Shown here: positions 20,566 through 29,745 of the stretch, in pieces
How the letters are laid out: every line of letters starts with the position of its first letter
How positions within the stretch are numbered: the stretch's first letter is position 1
Origin: Bacillus sp. UNC438CL73TsuS30
Lineage (GTDB): Bacteria > Bacillota > Bacilli > Bacillales > Cytobacillaceae
DNA length: 64,000 nucleotides
Reading direction: 5' to 3'
Assembly: GCF_000482325.1 (NCBI RefSeq)
Contig: NZ_KI535296.1
Coordinates: 200,854-264,853, forward strand
Position numbers and translations under genes: made by a program
Notes under the pieces: model-generated
What the model saw: the letters and a program-made list of their open reading frames with translations, nothing else
Databases searched by the model: none
What the model was told of the DNA's origin: nothing

Positions 20566-20759
20566 ATTGATCCTCCTTTGTTGGAGTCTCATCGCAAACG
20601 GTTTATATTTTCCAGAAAACCTATATCCGATCTTCATCACCTGACCATTCTATTAGGACTTTACATACTATACGTCTGTCTCAGAGGCAAATGGAAAGAG
20701 ACGCTTAGAGTCCAGCTTTTCCTTATCTTGCCAATCTGTACAAATAAACAACGGGACGG

Positions 20760-21443
20760 TGGAAATAAAAATTGGAAGTATCCATGGAATTATAAGCGTT
20801 TCTTCTTTGTGAAATACAAAAAATCAGCCCTAAGTCTAGAATCAAATGGGTACTTAAAATTTAGTAATGGCGGAAAAGAAAAAACGTTGTATGTTAAAAA
20901 AACGAAGCATATTGATTTCGGTTCGATTAAGAATGGAGAGATCGTTGGCACCGAAATGAATATTGGCTGCACTTGGGTGTGGAAAATTGGCAAAAAAAGA
21001 AAAAGTAACAGGTTATAACAATGCTGGCGGGGATTTAGGTATCATTCACGCCATTACGCTTTCCAACGGTAAAATCACCTCATATGCATGGGGAGAAGTC
21101 AAGTTTACACCTATAGGCTGCCTTCAACAGACGGACTTTATGTCGCAACGGATTCAAAAACAATGATTAATTATGATTTCTCAGTTAAGAAGCGCTTGGA
21201 AAAGAAAATACCGGAAAAGGGATATAACTTTGAGTTTAAAAAGCAGCTTATGATTTTGGGGGATCAGTATTTATATGCTTATTCTAGTAATGGAAAGCAA
21301 AATTGGAAATACAGCATGAGTGGCAGCGACGGGCAATGGCTGTCGCAAATGAAAAAACTTCAACCGTCTACCTTCAAATTCCGTATCAAGCTAAAAAGAC
21401 AAAGAAAATGAAAACGACGATTAAGGCGTTAGTACAAAAATAG
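20760..21443 (+). pseudogene. Decayed PQQ-type beta-propeller protein gene
   Basis: Propeller-like peptide pieces appear in shifting frames: NKNWKYP and SLESNGYLKF in one frame, KVTGYNNAGGDLG and ITSYAWGEV in a second, RLPSTDGLYVATDSKT with YAYSSNGKQNWKYSMSGSDG in a third, and ANEKTSTVYLQIPYQ with a natural-looking Lys-rich end and TAG stop at 21441 in a fourth. At least three frameshifts separate them. A strong terminator follows directly, as expected for an old gene end. The family (secreted WxxxxxG propeller blades) is inferred from the repeat pattern. The 5' end cannot be placed; 20411-20760 gives no convincing start. No intact product is expected. Confidence 0.65.
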
Positions 21444-21447
21444 AAGG

Positions 21448-21486
21448 AACAGATAAAAGGCTACCTTTGGCAGCCTTTTATCTGTT
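21448..21486. terminator. Bidirectional terminator between pseudogene and SLH gene
   Basis: A perfect 15-bp inverted repeat (AACAGATAAAAGGCT with its complement, nine-base loop) between two converging reading frames. Confidence 0.85.
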
Positions 21487-21492
21487 AATGAC

Positions 21493-23030
21493 TTATTTTG
21501 CATATGTGATGGTTCGTGTTATGCTGGTGATCTTTCCGAGACTATTAGTAGCTTTTATTTCAAAAGTATTTAAACCGGACATAAGTGAGAATGCCTTTGA
21601 CCAAGGCCCATCGTAGGAAACATAAACCTCTTGATTGTTAATATAAACTTTAGGCCGGTCATCATTTTTATCGGAAACCTTTCCACTTATCGTAATTGTA
21701 TTATAGGTCGTTGTAGAAGGTACCGTATTTACGGTAAGTGTAGGTGAAGGCGGTATAAATTTGACGACTTTAGTAACGGAAGAGATCTTGCCAAGGCTAT
21801 TTTCAGCCTTAATGACAAAAGTGTTGTCCCCTTCCGATAAATCAAAGCTGTCTGACCAAGTTCCATCATAGGAGACATAAACCTCTTGATCATTTACATA
21901 AACTTTAGGACGATCATCATTTTTATCGGAAACCTTCCCGCTAATTGTAATCGAGTCATATTCCGTTGAGGAAAGAACCGAATTTACTGTAAGGACAGGG
22001 ACAGGCGGCGAAAATTTAACTGTCTTGGTAACAGAAGAGGTTTTACCAAGACTATTTTCAGCCTTGATAACAAAAGTATTATCCCCTTCCGATAAATCAA
22101 AGCTGTCTGACCAAGTTCCATCATAGGAAACGTAAACCTCTTGATCATTTACATAAACTCTAGGACGATCATCATTTTTATCGGAAACCTTCCCGCTAAT
22201 TGTAATCGAGTCATATTCTGTTGAGGAAAGAACCGAATTTACAGTAAGGACAGGGACAGGCGGCGAAAATTCAACTTTTTTGGTAACAGAAGAGATTTTG
22301 CCAAGGCTATTTTCAGCCTTGATGACAAAAGTATTATCCCCCTCTGATAAATCAAAACTGTCATACCAAGATCCATCATAGGAAACGTAAACCTCTTGAT
22401 CATTTACATAAACCTTAGGCCGGTCATCATTTTTGTCTGACACCTTCCCGCTAATTGTAACGGAGTCAAGATTGGTTGTCTCAGCAACTGAATTTACCGT
22501 AAGAACAGGGGAATCAGATGCAAATAAAATCTTTCTCGTTACCTTCGTGGTTTTCCCTAAAGTATTTTCAGCTTTAATGACAAAACTATTGACCCCTTCC
22601 GATAAATCAAAGCTGTCTGACCAAGTTCCATCATAGGAGACGTAAACCTCCCGATCATTTACATAGACCCTAGGACGGTCATCATTTTTGTCTGTTACTT
22701 TTCCACTTATAGTTACAGTATCAAGCGAAGTGGTAACAGGGATTGAATGAACTGATAAGGCTGGAATAGCAGGAGTGAACTTCACTACCTTTGTCACTTT
22801 TGTCACTTTTCCTGAACTGTTTACAGCCTTGATCACGAACGTATTATTTCCTTCCGATAAATCAAAGCTTTCCGACCATTCTCCGGAATAGTCGATATAA
22901 ACCTCTTGATTATTGATGTAAATACTTGGATGGTCATCGGTTTTATCGGTCACAGAACCGCTGATTGTTAAAGACTGTATATCGGTTGATACGGGTAAAG
23001 AGTTCAGTTTTAATAAAGGCGCCGGAATAC
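21493..23030 (-). repeat. Tandem 255-bp coding repeats
   Basis: A landmark sequence (atcattttta or close variant) recurs at 21661, 21916, 22171, 22426, 22681 and 22936, which is exactly 255 bp apart each time. Each unit encodes one 85-residue Ig-like module. The inner copies are nearly identical. Confidence 0.9.
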
Positions 23031-24666
23031 TATAAACTACCTTTTTATTCGACTCCAGTATTCTAAAGGGCTGAACCAATTTAATATTAAAATGATAAGT
23101 ACCTTCTCCGTGTACCAAATTGTAGTTCTGATCATATTCTCCATAATAAAAGGTTACTTGTTTATTATTAAGATAAACTTTTGCATTGCCGCTCAATTTC
23201 ATAGATATAGGAATTGCTTTTTTAAAAGTAGTTCCTGGTATGGAAGAACTAAATTTCACATTATTTGATTTACCGTAGTATTTCTCAGATGTTTGATTTA
23301 GCAAATAAGCAGCTGTAGCTCTGTCTAATGAACTGCTTCCTTTGAATGTATTATTTTCATAGCCAATCATTAGATTTTTATCAACAGCAATAGCAACCAG
23401 TTTGTAAAGACTTGGTGAAATCTTTTTATAATCCGTAAATCTTGATTTTAAAAAGGATTCCCCATTCAAACTTTGACGATCTAATAAGGTTAATCTTGTT
23501 ATAACGGCGGCGGCTTCGTCTCTTCTAATTTTTGAATTTGGATTGAATTTCTCATTTTTACTAAAAGAGAATGTTCCCTTAAAATAGTATTTTGTTGCTT
23601 CGATGCAGGGGTAATATTGATTCTCCTTTGATACATCTGAAAACGAAGCAACTGCTGGATTTACTGGTTTAATCTTGTAAGCTTGAACAATAAGCTTCGC
23701 AAATTGACCTCGGGTGACAGCGGTATTAGGATGAAACTTCTTATCATTAAAAGCTTTCATTAACCCTGCCTTGGTCACTTTAATAATAGAGTGGGCAGCC
23801 CAATGTGTCTTTGGGATATCTGTAAAACCAGTCGCCGGTAATGAGATATAGACCTTATGTATTTTATAATTCTTTTTATTATGATTGATGACCAGTTTAA
23901 TTGTAGCCTTTTCAGTCTTGATATCGACCTTTGTGTTTTTACTACTTGATATTAATTTCCATTTGTTTTTTCCGGTTGAAATATACCAAGAACTAGACTC
24001 TGCCCCTTTGGATTTGTTGATGAGCGAAACGGTATAGGGCACTCGATCCAGCTTTAATGGATGTTTATGATTATCGGTTACATTTTTCCCTTTGTACTGA
24101 ATTGAAAATTCTGCAGGCAGTTTTAATTTTTTCTCGTGTAATTTTTTTGCTGCATCATTTACTTCTCTCTCAAGCTGAGCGATTTTTTTTGGTTTAGGGC
24201 CGTAAATATTTACAGGTACTTCTTGACCAAATAGTCCTACCCCAGTCGTTTGCTTAATAAAATAATTTCTTCCATAATATTTGTTATAACTAATATTAGA
24301 AGCTTTATAGTTTTTAATGATAATATTCCCAGATTCTGTTAGCCATCCAGGATGACTTGGCGAAGCAGTACTATCCGTAGCATAGCCCCAAATTAAGATT
24401 TCTTTTGAGTAGCGATGTGTAATTTCCCCGCTAATATAAAAGCTGGGTGTTTTCCTTTCGGCAGCATTAAGTCTTGAAACAGCTGAATTATAGGAATTTA
24501 ACGCTGCGTTGTATTCCCTTGTGGCTCGATCTGTTCCTTTTGCCAAAGTATCATCAGCATTAAAATTCCAGAAGCCGATCATAAAGATAAGTGCAATGAC
24601 TGAAAAAACACGTGAAAGCAGTTGTGAACTTTCAGTATCACTAGGTCTTTTATCATACAAAACCAA
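21493..24666 (-). CDS. S-layer-homology surface protein with tandem Ig-like repeats
   Basis: 1057 residues. TTG start at 24666, seven bases after AGGAAGGGG on its strand. There is an N-terminal signal or anchor segment (about residues 15-35), a short helical stretch (about 46-72) and a domain of about 200 residues that I do not recognise. Three SLH domains follow (about 281-335, 341-397, 410-460) with the family signatures TRGQFAKL, RRDEAAAV and DRATAAYL. From about residue 545 to the end run Ig-like repeats of 85 residues (TISGKVSDKNDDRP, VYVNDQEVYVSYDG, FVIKAENSLGK). SLH domains bind pyruvylated secondary wall polymer, so it should be held non-covalently on the cell wall. No enzymatic domain is visible, so a structural or adhesive role is inferred. 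The gene is monocistronic. Confidence 0.85.
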   Translation of the reverse strand: MVLYDKRPSDTESSQLLSRVFSVIALIFMIGFWNFNADDTLAKGTDRATREYNAALNSYNSAVSRLNAAERKTPSFYISGEITHRYSKEILIWGYATDSTASPSHPGWLTESGNIIIKNYKASNISYNKYYGRNYFIKQTTGVGLFGQEVPVNIYGPKPKKIAQLEREVNDAAKKLHEKKLKLPAEFSIQYKGKNVTDNHKHPLKLDRVPYTVSLINKSKGAESSSWYISTGKNKWKLISSSKNTKVDIKTEKATIKLVINHNKKNYKIHKVYISLPATGFTDIPKTHWAAHSIIKVTKAGLMKAFNDKKFHPNTAVTRGQFAKLIVQAYKIKPVNPAVASFSDVSKENQYYPCIEATKYYFKGTFSFSKNEKFNPNSKIRRDEAAAVITRLTLLDRQSLNGESFLKSRFTDYKKISPSLYKLVAIAVDKNLMIGYENNTFKGSSSLDRATAAYLLNQTSEKYYGKSNNVKFSSSIPGTTFKKAIPISMKLSGNAKVYLNNKQVTFYYGEYDQNYNLVHGEGTYHFNIKLVQPFRILESNKKVVYSIPAPLLKLNSLPVSTDIQSLTISGSVTDKTDDHPSIYINNQEVYIDYSGEWSESFDLSEGNNTFVIKAVNSSGKVTKVTKVVKFTPAIPALSVHSIPVTTSLDTVTISGKVTDKNDDRPRVYVNDREVYVSYDGTWSDSFDLSEGVNSFVIKAENTLGKTTKVTRKILFASDSPVLTVNSVAETTNLDSVTISGKVSDKNDDRPKVYVNDQEVYVSYDGSWYDSFDLSEGDNTFVIKAENSLGKISSVTKKVEFSPPVPVLTVNSVLSSTEYDSITISGKVSDKNDDRPRVYVNDQEVYVSYDGTWSDSFDLSEGDNTFVIKAENSLGKTSSVTKTVKFSPPVPVLTVNSVLSSTEYDSITISGKVSDKNDDRPKVYVNDQEVYVSYDGTWSDSFDLSEGDNTFVIKAENSLGKISSVTKVVKFIPPSPTLTVNTVPSTTTYNTITISGKVSDKNDDRPKVYINNQEVYVSYDGPWSKAFSLMSGLNTFEIKATNSLGKITSITRTITYAK

Positions 24667-25143
24667 AATTTTCCCCTTCCTCCATATAATTCTATTTTAC
24701 TATCATTATATATCCTGGATTGAGGATTATCTATAGGTAATGATATTTCTTGACAAAAGATGATTTCATGTGGAAAGGTGAATTACGCATTCATGAGGGT
24801 CATAATATCGATTAAAGCTTGTGACTTAAATAATATTTTTACAATTACGTCCTAGACACCGAATGTGATAGCGCCTAACTTGCCGGGGAAAATTATAACT
24901 TTTTCAGCGAAGGCGAGTAAGCCAGGTTTACAATATAAATTTTCAATCAATGAAAAACCTGTCCGGGCATTTGGGACAAGCAGCTTCTTTATGATTGGAA
25001 AAGTTAGGAGATGAACAAACGTAATTGCCATTCTAAATCTATTAAAGTTAAAATATAGTAATTTGAATTTAATGGATAAAAGAACCCTTTTTATGATAAT
25101 TTAATAATAAGGGTCGATATTTTTTACGAGTGAGGTGTTTTTT
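24667..25143. other. Intergenic region of 477 bp with a possible structured leader
   Basis: No coding frame is supported here. It separates the divergent SLH gene and galE. Within it, 24835-25010 is richer in G and C than its surroundings. A nested hairpin (CAGGTTT at 24923 with AAACCTG ending at 24961, inner TTTTCA/TGAAAA) sits close to a second G/C-rich patch. It may be a leader RNA or old coding remnant. I cannot match it to a known riboswitch class. Confidence 0.35.
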
Positions 25144-26157
25144 ATGACGATTTTAGTTACCGGAGGAGCGGGATATATAGGAAGTCACGCTGCTGTTGAA
25201 CTTTTGGAAAACGGATATGATATTGTTATTTTGGACAATTTGTCAAACAGTCAAAGGGAATCAATCAATCGTATCAAAGAATTAACTGGAAGGGATTTTC
25301 CTTTTTGTGAGGTTGACATTTTGGATCGCGATGCTCTAGATCGTCTATTTAGCCAGTACGATTTTGATGCAGTTATGCATTTTGCCGGGTTAAAAGCAGT
25401 TGGAGAATCAGTCGAAATTCCATTAAAGTATTACAACAATAATATAGTCGGCACAATTAATTTGTGTGAAACAATGGCTAAACATAATGTGAAAAAACTA
25501 GTTTTTAGCTCATCCGCCACAGTCTATGGGGACCCGGAGATGGTACCGATTGATGAAACCGCTCGTTTGAATGCAACCAACCCATATGGGCGGACCAAAT
25601 TAATGATTGAAGAGATTTTAAGGGATTTATATGTTTCTGATTCTACCTGGAGAATTGCTTTATTGCGTTACTTTAACCCAATTGGTGCACATGAAAGCGG
25701 TAGAATTGGAGAAAATCCAAGTGGAATTCCGAATAATTTAATGCCGTATATTTCACAGGTTGCTGTAGGAAAAAGAGATAGGCTTTCCGTATTCGGTAAT
25801 GATTATGAAACGCACGATGGCACAGGGGTTAGAGACTATATCCATGTGGTTGATCTAGTAAAGGGGCATCTGAAGGCTCTACAATACTTGGATCACAATG
25901 AAGGAATCGAAACCTTCAATTTAGGTACAGGTACCGGATACAGTGTTTTAGATATCGTGAATACTTTTAAAGAGGTTACCTCCCAAGAGATTCCCTATTC
26001 AATTGCCGACAGGCGTCCAGGCGATATTGGGGTTTGTTATGCAAATCCTGAAAAAGCAGAAAAAGTACTTGGGTGGACAGCAGAAAAAGACTTAGAAGAA
26101 ATGTGTCGAGATACTTGGAATTGGCAATCGAAAAATCCCAATGGGTATGATATCTAA
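25144..26157 (+). CDS. galE: UDP-glucose 4-epimerase
   Basis: 337 residues from the ATG at 25144. An earlier in-frame GTG at 25135 overlaps the ribosome site GAGGTG and is rejected. Short-chain dehydrogenase fold: NAD-binding TGGAGYIGS (residues 6-14), catalytic SSSATVYG (122-129) and Y148-x3-K152, which is the full GalE set. It interconverts UDP-glucose and UDP-galactose (or the N-acetyl forms) in the cytoplasm. Given the neighbouring wall-polymer genes and gtaB at 34.6 kb it probably supplies sugar donors for teichoic acid or other surface glycan decoration. It appears to be transcribed alone, with its own terminator. Confidence 0.93.
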   Translation: MTILVTGGAGYIGSHAAVELLENGYDIVILDNLSNSQRESINRIKELTGRDFPFCEVDILDRDALDRLFSQYDFDAVMHFAGLKAVGESVEIPLKYYNNNIVGTINLCETMAKHNVKKLVFSSSATVYGDPEMVPIDETARLNATNPYGRTKLMIEEILRDLYVSDSTWRIALLRYFNPIGAHESGRIGENPSGIPNNLMPYISQVAVGKRDRLSVFGNDYETHDGTGVRDYIHVVDLVKGHLKALQYLDHNEGIETFNLGTGTGYSVLDIVNTFKEVTSQEIPYSIADRRPGDIGVCYANPEKAEKVLGWTAEKDLEEMCRDTWNWQSKNPNGYDI

Positions 26158-26194
26158 TTAGTTAAGTTGAATTTTTATTACTAACTCAAAATTA

Positions 26195-26232
26195 GGGTGT
26201 TCCAAAATGATCGTTTTGGGACGCCCTTTTTT
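26195..26232 (+). terminator. Rho-independent terminator after galE
   Basis: A 13-bp stem (GGGTGTTCCAAAA with TTTTGGGACGCCC, G-T pairs included) followed by TTTTTT. Confidence 0.85.
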
Positions 26233-26342
26233 ACTGCCGTTTTTGTCTGCCTTCGAATTGATTATAAGTAGACTATACGAATATATGGATATTTTTGATA
26301 GAATTATAGTGTAAATAGACTATTAAAAGGATGGGGAAAAGA

Positions 26343-27617
26343 TTGAAGGCAGGACGATTATTAAAAGGAATTTTAGCGATTTTCATGATTGCCGCTTTGA
26401 TGATGCCAACTCAAAGCGCAAGTGCCGCAGAATTAACTGCCCAGAAGGATTTTTCAAAAAAGGCAGCCGCAGAATTAAATCGATACATAAAAAAGGCTGG
26501 AGGGACGGTTACCCTTCAATACCAAGATTTAATAACAGGTGACAGCTTGCAAATAAGAGGGAAATCAAGCGGCCGTGCCGCAAGTACGATTAAACTTCCG
26601 CTCACCCTCTATATTATGGAGCAGGCATCTAAAGGAAAAATCAACTTAAATCAAAAGCTGACTTACAAAAAGCATCATTATTATGGCGGGAGTGGCGTAA
26701 TTCAATATCAAAAGGTGGGAACCCGTTACACGATTCGTGACTTAGTTAAAAAGGCAATTATCTACAGCGATAATATTGCTTTTATTATGTTAAAGGAACG
26801 GGTCGGCCAGACGAATTTTATAAATTTTATGAAAAGCGTTGGCGGTAAATATACCTATCCAAATGGACAAAATTTAACCTCTGCTAATGATTTAACCATT
26901 TATGCCAAAAAGCTCTACCAATTCTCGAATAAGAGTAAATATGGCAAGGAGCTTGTCGGATATTTGAAAAAGACGATTTACAATACAACGATTCCACGCG
27001 GGATAAAGGGAGTTTCAATTGCCCATAAAGTAGGCATGATTCCGATATACAAGGTATATAACGATGTAGCAATTGTCTATCATCAGCAGCCGTTTACGTT
27101 AGCCGTAATGACAAAAAATATTTCCTATGAAAAATCTCAAAGAGTAATAGCCGATCTTGCCAAAATTGTTTATAAGTATCACAAAGCAAAAACAGCTGTG
27201 AAATATTTTAAGAGTAAAACAGATGTTACGGTCTATCAAAAGAGATCAAAAACAACTGCAATCGGCAAACTGAAAAAAGCTGAAACCTTTAAGATTACTT
27301 CTAATCAAGGTTCTTGGTACGGAATCAAAATTGGCACGGGAACAGGATATATCGAGAAAGAGTCAGTAACAGCAATCAAAAGTCCAATTAAATTGAATTG
27401 GACCACATCTTCCCAAAAGGAAGGGGCCATTGAAATGAATCAAGATGCAAATGTTCTCAGTCAGCCAACTGGCGGCAAGGTTATCGGTGTCCTGAAAAAG
27501 GGTCAAGAATGCTATTTTTCTAGACTAGAAAACAATGTTTACATGCTTGACCTAGGCGGAAGAGTGGGGTATGTGGCCAGCAAAGATGTAACTGTTGTTC
27601 CAACGATTGGAAAATGA
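26343..27617 (+). CDS. Secreted class A beta-lactamase-fold serine hydrolase with SH3-like tail
   Basis: 424 residues from a TTG at 26343, which has AAAGGATGGGG at good spacing; the in-frame ATG at 26331 lies within that site. Signal peptide ends near SASAAE (residue 30). The catalytic domain shows the three penicillin-recognising motifs: S81-T-I-K84, S142-D-N144 and an HKVG box (228-231) in place of KTG. The family includes class A beta-lactamases and related hydrolases; the His in the third box is a variation. Two SH3-like segments follow (about 280-345 and 365-424), suggesting wall binding. Probable role: a wall-bound peptidase or beta-lactamase-like enzyme acting on peptidoglycan stem peptides. 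Resistance to beta-lactams cannot be judged from sequence. It is followed closely by a deacetylase gene, also wall-directed. Confidence 0.75.
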   Translation: MKAGRLLKGILAIFMIAALMMPTQSASAAELTAQKDFSKKAAAELNRYIKKAGGTVTLQYQDLITGDSLQIRGKSSGRAASTIKLPLTLYIMEQASKGKINLNQKLTYKKHHYYGGSGVIQYQKVGTRYTIRDLVKKAIIYSDNIAFIMLKERVGQTNFINFMKSVGGKYTYPNGQNLTSANDLTIYAKKLYQFSNKSKYGKELVGYLKKTIYNTTIPRGIKGVSIAHKVGMIPIYKVYNDVAIVYHQQPFTLAVMTKNISYEKSQRVIADLAKIVYKYHKAKTAVKYFKSKTDVTVYQKRSKTTAIGKLKKAETFKITSNQGSWYGIKIGTGTGYIEKESVTAIKSPIKLNWTTSSQKEGAIEMNQDANVLSQPTGGKVIGVLKKGQECYFSRLENNVYMLDLGGRVGYVASKDVTVVPTIGK

Positions 27618-27720
27618 AACCAGTCCTAGTATTTCTTTGAAAAAGAAGCAAGCAGGCACTGCTAATAGTGGAATCAAGAACATAAAAATAGGAGTATATG
27701 ACTTATGAGGGGGAAGGACC

Positions 27721-28437
27721 ATGGTTAAAAAGTCTGCAACCGTTCTGTTTGCCATGCTACTGATATTGAGTACGGGATATTTTTCTACTCCAGTTTCTTA
27801 TGCAGCTGAACATCATTCTAGTAAGGTTGTCTATCTAACCTTTGATGATGGACCCAACCAGTATACTCCAAAAATTCTTGATATTTTAAAAAGGAAAAAA
27901 GCTCATGCCACTTTCTTTATGATTGAAGGAAATATTAAACGGAACCCTAAAACGGTAAAACGCATCATTAACGAAGGCAATTATCCGGGGCTGCACAGTG
28001 TATCCCATAGCATAACAAAACTCTATCGCGGCAGTTCTAAAAATGTTGCGATCGAAATGGAAAAGACAAGACAGACATTGCTTAACGTTGCCCATTTTAA
28101 TAGCCATCTTACAAGAGTCCCATATGGAAGCAAGCCTTATATGACAAGGCCGTTCCGGGATGCCTTGGCTAATAAAGGCTTTAAAATGTGGGATTGGAAT
28201 ATTGATACGCTAGATTGGAAGTATAATAGAACCAGTCCTGGCACCATCACATCAAGAGTAAAATCAGGACTCGTGGGGAAAAAGGGTCCGATTGTCATCC
28301 TGTTCCACGATTCGAGAGGGACTGCACAGCAGCTGCCGATCATTATCGATTATCTGCGAAAAAAAGGCTATACATTAGCTGTTTATAATCCAAAGCACCA
28401 TGTTGTGATGAACTTCTGGGGGGATAAGAGATTCTAG
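27721..28437 (+). CDS. Secreted polysaccharide deacetylase (NodB domain)
   Basis: 238 residues, ATG after GGGGGAAGGA. Signal peptide ends about residue 29 (SYAAE). The NodB domain has all catalytic motifs: TFDDGP with D42 and D43, the metal site H92-S-V-S-H96, RVPYGS (132-137), WDWNIDTLDW (157-166) and ILFHDS with H196. It should remove N-acetyl groups from peptidoglycan or another surface glycan outside the membrane. The gap of 103 bp from the serine-hydrolase gene holds no clear terminator, so co-transcription is possible. Its own terminator follows. Confidence 0.88.
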   Translation: MVKKSATVLFAMLLILSTGYFSTPVSYAAEHHSSKVVYLTFDDGPNQYTPKILDILKRKKAHATFFMIEGNIKRNPKTVKRIINEGNYPGLHSVSHSITKLYRGSSKNVAIEMEKTRQTLLNVAHFNSHLTRVPYGSKPYMTRPFRDALANKGFKMWDWNIDTLDWKYNRTSPGTITSRVKSGLVGKKGPIVILFHDSRGTAQQLPIIIDYLRKKGYTLAVYNPKHHVVMNFWGDKRF

Positions 28438-28458
28438 TAAATTAATCAGGAACCAGAC

Positions 28459-28492
28459 AAAAAAAGCTGACCTAAGGTTAGCTTTTTTTGTG
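28459..28492 (+). terminator. Rho-independent terminator
   Basis: A 14-bp stem (AAAAAAAGCTGACC with GGTTAGCTTTTTTT, three-base loop) with a terminal T-run, just after the deacetylase gene. Confidence 0.9.
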
Positions 28493-28529
28493 CAATTATT
28501 TGGAAATGACACCTTTAGGTGCAAAAAGG

Positions 28530-29377
28530 ATTTCAGGTCGCATAAGTTAATTTGCTACGCAAATGGCGAAAAAGAAAATCAATGTTTATACTGCATTAAT
28601 GCCAAATAATCAACTATGATGGAAAATAAATACCCAAATTATTATCCTAGCTTTGGGCAAAAGGATTTAGATCTTTTATTTAATGAATTAACAAAGAATA
28701 CACATCCAATTGATTCCCGCAGTGTCCTCGAAAAACATATGAATGAGAAGAATATGTTTTTCTATACTGACCATCATTGGCAGGAAAAGGCTGCATTTTA
28801 TGCCTATCAAAATGTAATGAAATATATTATTAAACATGAAAAAATGAATGATAAAGTCAGTAAATATAGTGATTATTCTTGGAATTTAAAAGGGAAATCG
28901 TTCTATGGTTCAGATGCGAGAAAAACAACAAGTGTCAATGCTAAAATGGCAGACCGAATCCTTGTTGCAAACCTTAAAGGTAAACATAAACCTTTTACGA
29001 TTAAGAGAGGGATTCATATTAGTAAAGGTCTTTATAATATGGGTTTTTTAAGCATGGAAGACCGATATACAAATCGATATCGTGCTTATTTAGGCGGGGA
29101 TTATGCACATATGGTAATATCCAATCCAAATCGTACTAAAGGAAAAAAGGTTTTAGTTATAAAAGACTCTTATGCAAATGCATTTATACAATTCCTTGTT
29201 CCACACTATAAAGAAACACACATTTTGGATTTACGACATTATTCTACAATGCCAATTGAACAATATGTTACAAAATATAAAATTGACCAAGTAATTATTA
29301 TCAATAACGTGAATTCAATTTACGTAACTCCGGCATTAACCAATTTTAAACATCCTGGGAAAGGCGAAAACCAGTAA
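28530..29377 (+). pseudogene. Broken DHHW-family (AlgX-like) protein gene
   Basis: The open part (28616-29377, 253 residues) carries the diagnostic DHHW motif at residues 52-55 and a C-terminal VIKDSYANAF segment typical of SGNH/AlgX-like hydrolases linked to polysaccharide O-acetylation. It starts inside the domain with no signal peptide. Just upstream, another frame continues the protein (FATQMAKKKINVYTALMPN). It is cut by a TAA (28545 region) and by a TGA next to the ATG, so a nonsense change, a frameshift and loss of the 5' end are all indicated. Intact family members are usually about 370-400 residues with an N-terminal membrane segment. The next gene is a membrane acyltransferase, the usual partner of such proteins. 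Confidence 0.7.
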
Positions 29378-29491
29378 GATTGTTCAGCGATTAAATATAG
29401 CTTTAGTGCAATATCGATAGATATTTAATGAAGTTATCTTTGCTAATCCATTTTTGCGATTTTTCCAATTGTAGCTGCAAAAAGAAAAAAG

Positions 29492-29528
29492 AGGGTATCT
29501 AAAAGCATAGAATTTTAGACACCTTTTT
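29492..29528 (+). terminator. Rho-independent terminator
   Basis: AGGGTATCTAAAA pairs with TTTTAGACACCTT with one mismatch, followed by TTTTT. Confidence 0.75.
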
Positions 29529-29642
29529 GAGTTTAAATAAAAAAGTAAAATTAAATATTTATTTAAAAACAGGTAATAGTATAATAAATAATTTCAAATT
29601 ATATACTTAATTTCTATTTATTGATAAAATTTAATAGGTATA

Positions 29643-29660
29643 TTGTCGGAATATTAATAG
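29643..29660 (+). promoter_or_regulatory. TTGTCGGAATATT-like motif, copy 1
   Basis: TTGTCGGAATATTAATAG lies 103 bp before the acyltransferase start. It is the fullest copy of a motif that precedes six successive genes or operons here. The core resembles a Spo0A box (TGTCGAA) with one extra G. Confidence 0.5.
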
Positions 29661-29745
29661 GAAACAAAATAAAAATATGATTGAAGTATTTTGTCATCCT
29701 AATTTATGAGAAAAATTGAGTAGTATTAATAAGGGAGTATAGTGA

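Larger units (their letters stand above)
29378..29745. other. Intergenic region of 368 bp upstream of the acyltransferase gene
   Basis: There is no coding frame. It holds a terminator for the DHHW gene (29492-29528), a very AT-rich stretch (29530-29640) and the TTGTCGGAATATT motif at 29643. Confidence 0.8.

Noticed and set aside
20524..21018. Plus-strand frame of 164 codons as an intact gene
   Set aside because: The first part is unrelated in composition and the second part is one frame of the decayed propeller gene; no ribosome site fits.
21493..23030. Regular repeats considered as a CRISPR-like array
   Set aside because: They are in frame, 255 bp long and encode Ig-like domains; no short repeat-spacer pattern exists.
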